Below are positions 58,158 to 64,000 of a DNA stretch of 64,000 nt, piece after piece; positions within the stretch are counted from its first letter, which is position 1, and every line of letters begins with the position of its first letter. The translations under genes were made by a program, and so were the position numbers. The notes below the pieces were generated by a model. The model was given only the letters and a program-made list of their open reading frames with translations, was not told the DNA's origin and made no database searches. This stretch comes from Cokeromyces recurvatus. Its lineage: Eukaryota; Mucoromycota; Mucoromycetes; Mucorales; Mucoraceae. The stretch lies in NCBI RefSeq assembly GCF_025118155.1, contig NW_026251393.1, positions 806,001-870,000 on the forward strand, given 5' to 3'.

Positions 58158-61100
58158 ATGAGTCAATTTCCAAGTCGTTCATCTTCTATCCGATCTGAAA
58201 GAAATTTTAAATCTTCAAATGTGGGTACCACTTCTTCAAGCTCAACAAACATGATCGATACCAATAACATGGATAGAAGAAGCATCTTACTTTCACCAAA
58301 TCAATTGAACAGAGTAAATCTATAGAAAATACATATATATATATATATTTTTTCAAATTCTATTTTAACAGTTAAACTCATTTATTTCAAAGATCAATAG
58401 ACGACTTGCTAATATAAGATATGAAACAGCATCTTTAGATGGTCAAGATCTTGAACAACCCATTCAACAAAGCTCAACAAGTAAATGATCACTTGCTATT
58501 CTTTTCTTTTTTTAATGCAAACTAATTTGCCATCTACTTAGATCATGATGATACCATTTTTTCTCAACATACAGTGGGTGATTTTTCTGTTAAAATTCAA
58601 GAGTATGCAATGATAGAAGATGTTTTATTTGTTCTAATGGTAATTCTCTATTACTTGTCATGTATACTAATAATTTTGAAATATAAAAATATTGTTAAAT
58701 AGGGAATTGATGGTACTTATATCAAATGTAATTATCCAACATCATTGAATGAAGAAAGTGATGAAGAAACTGAAGATGCAATGGAAGATGTGCAGTTGAA
58801 TCATTCTTATTTACAACAAGGGGAGAAGAAAGATATTTGGGAAGAAATGAAATACACTATTGATCCAACTTTGGGTATGTTTCTTTTATGATCATTTAGA
58901 ACAGGAAATGACTCTTACATACATACATTTATTTAAAAGATCCTAGTATAAAACACTTGGTCGAAAAGATATTACCTTTGGCAACTTTTTATTTATCACT
59001 GAATGCATTTGTTGAACAATATACGAGATATGAATATGGAACTGTGAATCATGCCCTTTGTGCAGGTATAAGGGCATTCTTAAAAGACTATATGGTATTT
59101 GTTGCTCAATTAGAACATGAATTTCAGACATCGACTACATTCACTTTACAAAGATTATGGTTTTATGCTCAAGATTATTTACAAACAATGAAAATTCTTA
59201 ATAATTTAGTTACCACAATTCGTTCTATCAAAACAGTTCATCTTTCAAATGATGAAGAAGATAATATCGATGCTGTCATAGAGGATTTACAACAAAAGGA
59301 AATACATATATCAGAACGAATAAAAGGTGGATCTATTCTCAATATTTTATCAGAGAAATTGATTGGATTAAGCGGGTAAGCTATACATTCATTTAATGTT
59401 ACTTTACTCTACTCTACTATACTAAAATCACTTTGTTAAAAAGTGACCCGAAATGTAAAAAGATTTATACATTCTTACTATCAAAAGCATCTATACCTTA
59501 TTTCGATATTTTGAATTCTTGGATTTATCGTGGTGAAATTAATGATCCTTACAATGAATTTATGATTTTAGAGAAAAAGAGTGTAAAGAAGGAGAACTTG
59601 AAGGAAGATTATAATGATACTTATTGGGAAACACGTTATACAATACGTGAAGCCTATGTGCCATTCTTTCTTGAACCCATCAAAGATCAAATTTTATTAG
59701 CTGGTAAATTCTTGAATGTCGTTCGTGAATGTGGTGTTGAAATTGCAAATCCAGATGAAATGCAACACGAGGTATCAAGTCAAAATACGGTTGAAGAAAT
59801 AAGTAATTCACCATACTTGGCTAATAACTATATACTATCAAGAGGTGAAGTCTGGACTGCGGTAGACGGTAGTCGGTAAAGTTTAAAGTTAGAGAGCCTT
59901 TTTCATTATATTATGATTTATTAAACTAACTCTTAATTTGAATTTCTTATTAGATTCATAAAGAACTTAGAAATTGCTTATAAATACGCAAATCAAAAAC
60001 TTTTAAACTTATTAATGAAAGAACAACAATTACTAGAACGTTTAAGGTATATATATATAAATATATAAATTAGACATGTAACAATTAAAAATTGACTTTT
60101 TTCTTTTTATATACATTGATAAAGATCTTTAAAGCATTATTTCTTTCTTGATCAATCTGATTTTATTACATCATTTTTGGATTTAGCAAAAGATGAATTA
60201 AATCAACCTGCATCTGAAATACCTCAGTCTCGTCTTCAATCATTAATGGACTTAGTTTTACGTAATCCTTCCTCTGTAGCAGCTTATGATCCTTTTAAGG
60301 AAGATGTAAAAGTGACCATGAGTCATTTACGACTTGTTGATCAATTAATTCGAATTATTAGTGTTTCAGGTCTAGAAGGCTCCTCATCTAATTTTCGATT
60401 ATTAACAACGGGTCCTGAACGTAGTCAGACTCTTTCTAATAGCTTTGGATCCATTCATAATAGCAGCAATACCACACCACATGATTCACTTTCAGGATAT
60501 GATGCATTAGTTTTAGATTATACCGTAACATTCCCATTATCACTTATTATTTCACGTAAAGCATTAACAAAATATCAACTTTTATTTCGATACATTTTGA
60601 ATTTGAAACATGTTGAGGAACTATTATGTGGTTGTTGGATGGATCAAAAACATTTATTTTGGAAATCAAGATCATCTAGCTCAAAAATAGAGAAATGGAA
60701 GTTTAAGATCTTTTCACTTCGAAATCGAATGTTAACATTTGTTCAACAGATTGCTTATTATGTGACAAATGAAGTATTAGAACCTAATTGGCGACGTTTA
60801 GAAGCCAATTTATCAAATATAACAACTGTAGATCAAGTTTTACAATACCATTCTGATTTTTTAGATTCCTGTTTAAAAGAATGCATGCTAACCAATTCAA
60901 AACTACTTAGGGTAATGAAAAGAAAAAAAAAATGGGTCACTTTGTATATCTAATTTTTTTGGTAATGATAGATTTATAACAAATTAATTGGCTCATGTTT
61001 AACATTTACAGCACAAGCAGAAAAATATAGTCATTTATTGAAAATAATTGAAGGAGAAGCAAAAGATAGATATGGTGTACCTGTAGTAGGGCTCAATGAT

Positions 61101-61325
61101 ACCTCCCATAATTTATTTGAAAGTTCATATAAAACATTAACTAAAATTGAAGAATCCTTTTTGTATCATATGAAACTATTAATTGATGCTCTTAGTTTCT
61201 ATTCAGCACAAGAAACAATTCAATTCTTATGCTTAGTGGTACAACTAGACTATAATCAATTTTACCATCATCATACTTCTATATCAAAAGAACAACAAAG
61301 TCGATCCTCTTCAAGACAAAGATAA
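58158..61325 (+). CDS. Gamma-tubulin complex component 2 (GCP2/Spc97-like)
   Basis: About nine exons with clean splices encode roughly 880 aa, typical for GCP2. It forms, with GCP3 and gamma-tubulin, the small complex that nucleates microtubules at spindle pole bodies. The GCP N-terminal domain shows EYAMIEDVLFVLMGIDGTYI, YEYGTVNHALCAGIRAFLKD, GGSILNILSEKLIGLSGDP, the PYFDILNSWIYRGEINDPYN stretch, EDYNDTYWETRYTIREAYVP and GKFLNVVRECGVEI. The C-terminal domain shows LKHYFFLDQSDFITSFLDLA, YTVTFPLSLIISRKALTKYQ, RNRMLTFVQQIAYYVTNEVL and FLDSCLKECMLTNSKLL. The order and wording match GCP2 rather than GCP3. The N-terminal 50 residues are a Ser/Asn-rich disordered leader. Confidence 0.93.
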
Positions 61326-61484
61326 ACAGATTACACTGATTCTTTTCTTTTTCTTTTTTTTTAATAAAATATAAATATACAGGCAAAAATAAGAAGCATA
61401 AATACAAGATTTATAGAAAGCATATACATATGTGTGTGTGTGTAAATCAAATATGCATAGTTTGTTTCATCATAAATCCTCCAT

Positions 61485-63171
61485 TCATGTTTCTTGAGCT
61501 TTTTCCTTTGATTCATGCAAGGCATTCATATTTACTGTCAAGAATCCTATAATAACTAATAAAGCACCTATTGTATAATGGACACCTGGTATAAAGCCTT
61601 TGAAGATCATATCTCCAATCAAAGCAAGTGGGATCTAATTATAGTCAAGATAGTTAGACATCTGTCATTTTATATACTCTTCTTATACATTCATATTACA
61701 GTCAAAGAGATGCCTAATGTCACAACAAGTGGAGATGTCATAAGCATTGCTAATAGCCATAGATAATCAGATCTATAGAGGAAGAGAAATCGTCATTAGA
61801 AGAACAATACTATACTATAATAAGACAAGACAAAAAAAAAAAAAAGGGGAGGGAAGGAAGGGAACCTACAAGAAAGTGCCAATAAATGCATTCAACAAAA
61901 TAACGGTCCATAAAGTTGTATTCATGGGTATCATAAATGGTTCTAGACCAATAAAATGAATGATGGGTATAATAGGCCATAAGAATAAAACATTGAAAGC
62001 ACCAACAAAGCCAAAGAAGAGAGGCATATCTATACGATCTTCATCACCAATTTTTAACTTTAAAAGTGTTGTATATCCTCCATAAAAGATAGCTCCTAAT
62101 AATGCAAGAATATCACCTATTAAAGGTGCAGAAGAATAAGTCCTTTCTCTTAATAATGGATTTTGATTATTATCAGAATATGAAACAAGTATAACGCCTA
62201 ATAAACTATATATAAACATGAATATGAATATGAATATATATAAAGACTCTCTATCTATCTATCTATATACCTTATTAATACTGCAATAAGTTTAACTTTA
62301 TTCATAATTTCAACTTTAAAGAGTGCCCCTATACCAAGCGTAAAAAGACCTATTATATACATATATTCATATAAAAAATAGACCTATTTTAGATTATTCT
62401 TCACATTATATAAAATGTCATAAAGAAATATACCTGACATTGAAGATAAGATCGTACTACTGCCAACTGAAGTATAAGCAAGACTAGCGTTCGTTGTATA
62501 ATTTGCAAAGAACCAAAGTATACAGAACTGTAAACTTAATTTAATAGTCTCGCAAGTAGTCAATTTGCTGTTTACTTTTATCATTTTATGATCATTTGAT
62601 TCTTCTATTATTACAGCATAATTCTTGTATAAAATATTAAGTATTTTCTTTTTTTTTCTTTTGTAAAGTTATTATATTATACCTGTTGTATCATTGTTGA
62701 ATCATGATTCTTATTATTTATTAGTAGCCTATTGTAGATATTATAGTTAACTTCTTGGTTGTTTCGCTTTATTAAAATTGCCCAACAATTATTATATACT
62801 TGGTAGTAGAGTCGTCGTCTTCTTCTTCTTCTTCTTCTTCTTCTTCTTCTTCTTCTTCTTCTTCTTCTTTTATGCTTTTATGCTTTATCTTTTTTTTTAA
62901 TTGTTTAATTAAATTAGGGATAAGATAGAATGAAAATGTCGCTGTATTAAGGTAAGTCACTAGAAATGGCTTATTATAATCCATTTCACCGAATAAATTC
63001 TAATATTTTTTTTTTTAAACATTATTTATTTATTTGTATGATGCTGCATATATCTTCGATATTTACATTCATAGCAAATGATGAAGTCACCCATATAAAT
63101 ACGACACCACCTAATGCTAATATGCCTCCCCAATATCGTTTCTGTGATAATTGCTTTATTCCAGAAGACAT
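61485..63171 (-). CDS. SLC35F5/THI74-like membrane transporter
   Basis: About eight exons on the reverse strand, from ATG 63171 (SSGIKQLSQKRYWGGILALG) to a stop at 61485-61487. It is a drug/metabolite-transporter-superfamily protein with around ten membrane segments: VVFIWVTSSFAM joined to NLFGEMDYNKPFLVTYLNTA, then FCILWFFANYTTNASLAYTS, SSTILSSMSG, LLGVILVSYSDNNQ and DILALLGAIFYGGYTTLLKL. The motif order fits the SLC35F5/YML018C/THI74 group, vacuolar or mitochondrial carriers of unresolved substrate. A Glu run (about 17 Glu from TTC repeats at 62818-62870) sits in the loop after helix 2. A 46-nt exon (62683-62728) is needed to keep frame between that loop and the next helix. Convergent with GCP2. 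Confidence 0.85.
62818..62870. repeat. (TTC)n microsatellite coding a Glu run
   Basis: About 17 TTC units on the + strand, GAA on the coding strand, within the loop of the transporter gene. Frame is preserved by the 3-bp unit. Confidence 0.85.
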
Positions 63172-63254
63172 AGTAGGCTGCGCATATATATATTAAAAAA
63201 AGAAAAAAAAAATGTAAAGAAATAAAAAAGAAATAGAAATAAATCTAGTGACCT

Positions 63255-63287
<33 letters not shown>

Positions 63288-64000
63288 CTGGCTGCTAGTG
63301 GACAATTAAAAAAAAAAAATACAGCACTGTTTAGTTTGTCTTCCAATAAGAATTCTGAAAGACATTTTAGAATATAACAGCTATTATGAGTATGAAGGAC
63401 TTATTTGATAGTAAGTAATTACAATGGAGTTAAAATACAATCACTCAATATGATACGCATTCAATATTACTCTGCAAGAAGAATTGTCGTATTATTTTCA
63501 ATTAAGGTATAATTACACCTGATAAATTACTAATAGAAAATTGCTTCTATTTTTGTTAATTGCCTTGTATTTTCATGTCAAAGTTAACTCTCGTCTAGAT
63601 GATGCTTTTTATACGAGAATGAAAGTTCATATTTTATGAGAATCAAATTCATAAGAAAAAAAAAGGTTTCTGTTATTCTGACTAACTCATCTTGCTCTGT
63701 TGAAAAGACGCTTCTTCTTGTAATTACGTATAAAGATTGAATTATAGTATTGCTGCATCGTAGATTCAATAATACTAAAATAGATTATAAATTAATCAAA
63801 TGCTACAAGTCGATTCATTGATAGGAACTCAATTAACTTTTTTTTTTCCTTTTGAAACATTGCTTATAAAGCTCTTAGTATTCATGGCAGCAAATAGAAT
63901 AGAACTTTACTCTACGCTGACTACTACAAGCAAAGAAGATCACTTGTTAGATGAGTAAAGGAATATAGACAAGTTTCCGATTTACATCCAATCGTCTAAT
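63172..64000. other. Non-coding right end
   Basis: Promoter side of the transporter gene with a T31 run at about 63258-63288 and other A/T runs. No gene could be supported to the end of the window. Confidence 0.55.

Noticed and set aside
1..64000. tRNA, rRNA or other structured RNA genes
   Set aside because: I looked for tRNA B-box-like motifs and rRNA-like GC-rich blocks in intergenic regions and found none convincing by eye.

Overview
The window is nuclear DNA of a filamentous fungus. It is visibly AT-rich and intron-dense, with short GT..AG introns, small exons and many long oligo(A)/oligo(T) tracts. The gene set is fungal (Rtt109 acetyltransferase, Vrg4-type GDP-mannose transporter, Bre4/DUF2421 protein, yapsin-like aspartic proteases, fungal acetylglutamate synthase). 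The mobile-element debris (LINE tails with AAT repeats, Tc1/IS630-type transposase relics, PD-(D/E)XK and C2H2 gene families inside inverted-repeat elements) most resembles early-diverging Mucoromycota, probably Mucorales. That placement is inference, not a computed result.

Layout. 1-1249: non-coding. 1250-4269: a 3.0 kb inverted-repeat element whose PD-(D/E)XK nuclease gene is broken by a solo LTR, itself broken by a second solo LTR. 4406-9763: small membrane protein, D-2-hydroxyglutarate dehydrogenase, Rho GTPase (reverse) and a TPX2-like spindle protein. 9764-11958: intergenic DNA with LINE remnants. 11959-17733: GDP-mannose transporter and a Bre4-like membrane protein. 19734-23137: two tandem aspartic proteases. 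23386-30346: an unknown protein, pyruvate kinase, EF-1alpha (reverse) and an RGG-tailed protein (reverse). 30347-33286: a transposon graveyard (LTR, PD-(D/E)XK fragment, Tc1/IS630 relic, LINE tail, 19-bp repeats). 33287-38108: Rtt109, a novel CaaX protein with internal repeats, a cysteine-rich small protein and UCH37 (reverse). 38560-39340: transposase relic. 39788-46439: ORC1, acetylglutamate synthase and a nucleotide-sugar 4,6-dehydratase. 48838-50277: arrestin-like adaptor. 50295-54778: a 4.5 kb element with 1.1-1.2 kb inverted arms around one gene encoding C2H2 fingers plus a nuclease-like domain. 55440-55850: transposase relic. 56004-63171: Rab5, gamma-tubulin complex GCP2, and an SLC35F5/THI74-like transporter (reverse).

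The host genes are mostly single-copy housekeeping functions, not one pathway. They cover membrane traffic (Rho, Rab5, arrestin adaptor), microtubule nucleation (GCP2 and the TPX2-like protein), chromatin and replication (Rtt109, ORC1), central metabolism (pyruvate kinase, D2HGDH, NAGS) and glycosylation (Vrg4, dehydratase). Clustering looks incidental.

The most interesting material is mobile. Two structurally different inverted-repeat elements carry no visible DDE transposase and instead encode PD-(D/E)XK-type nuclease-like proteins. One is a nested insertion series whose order can be read from target-site duplications. All calls come from reading the sequence; no database search was run.
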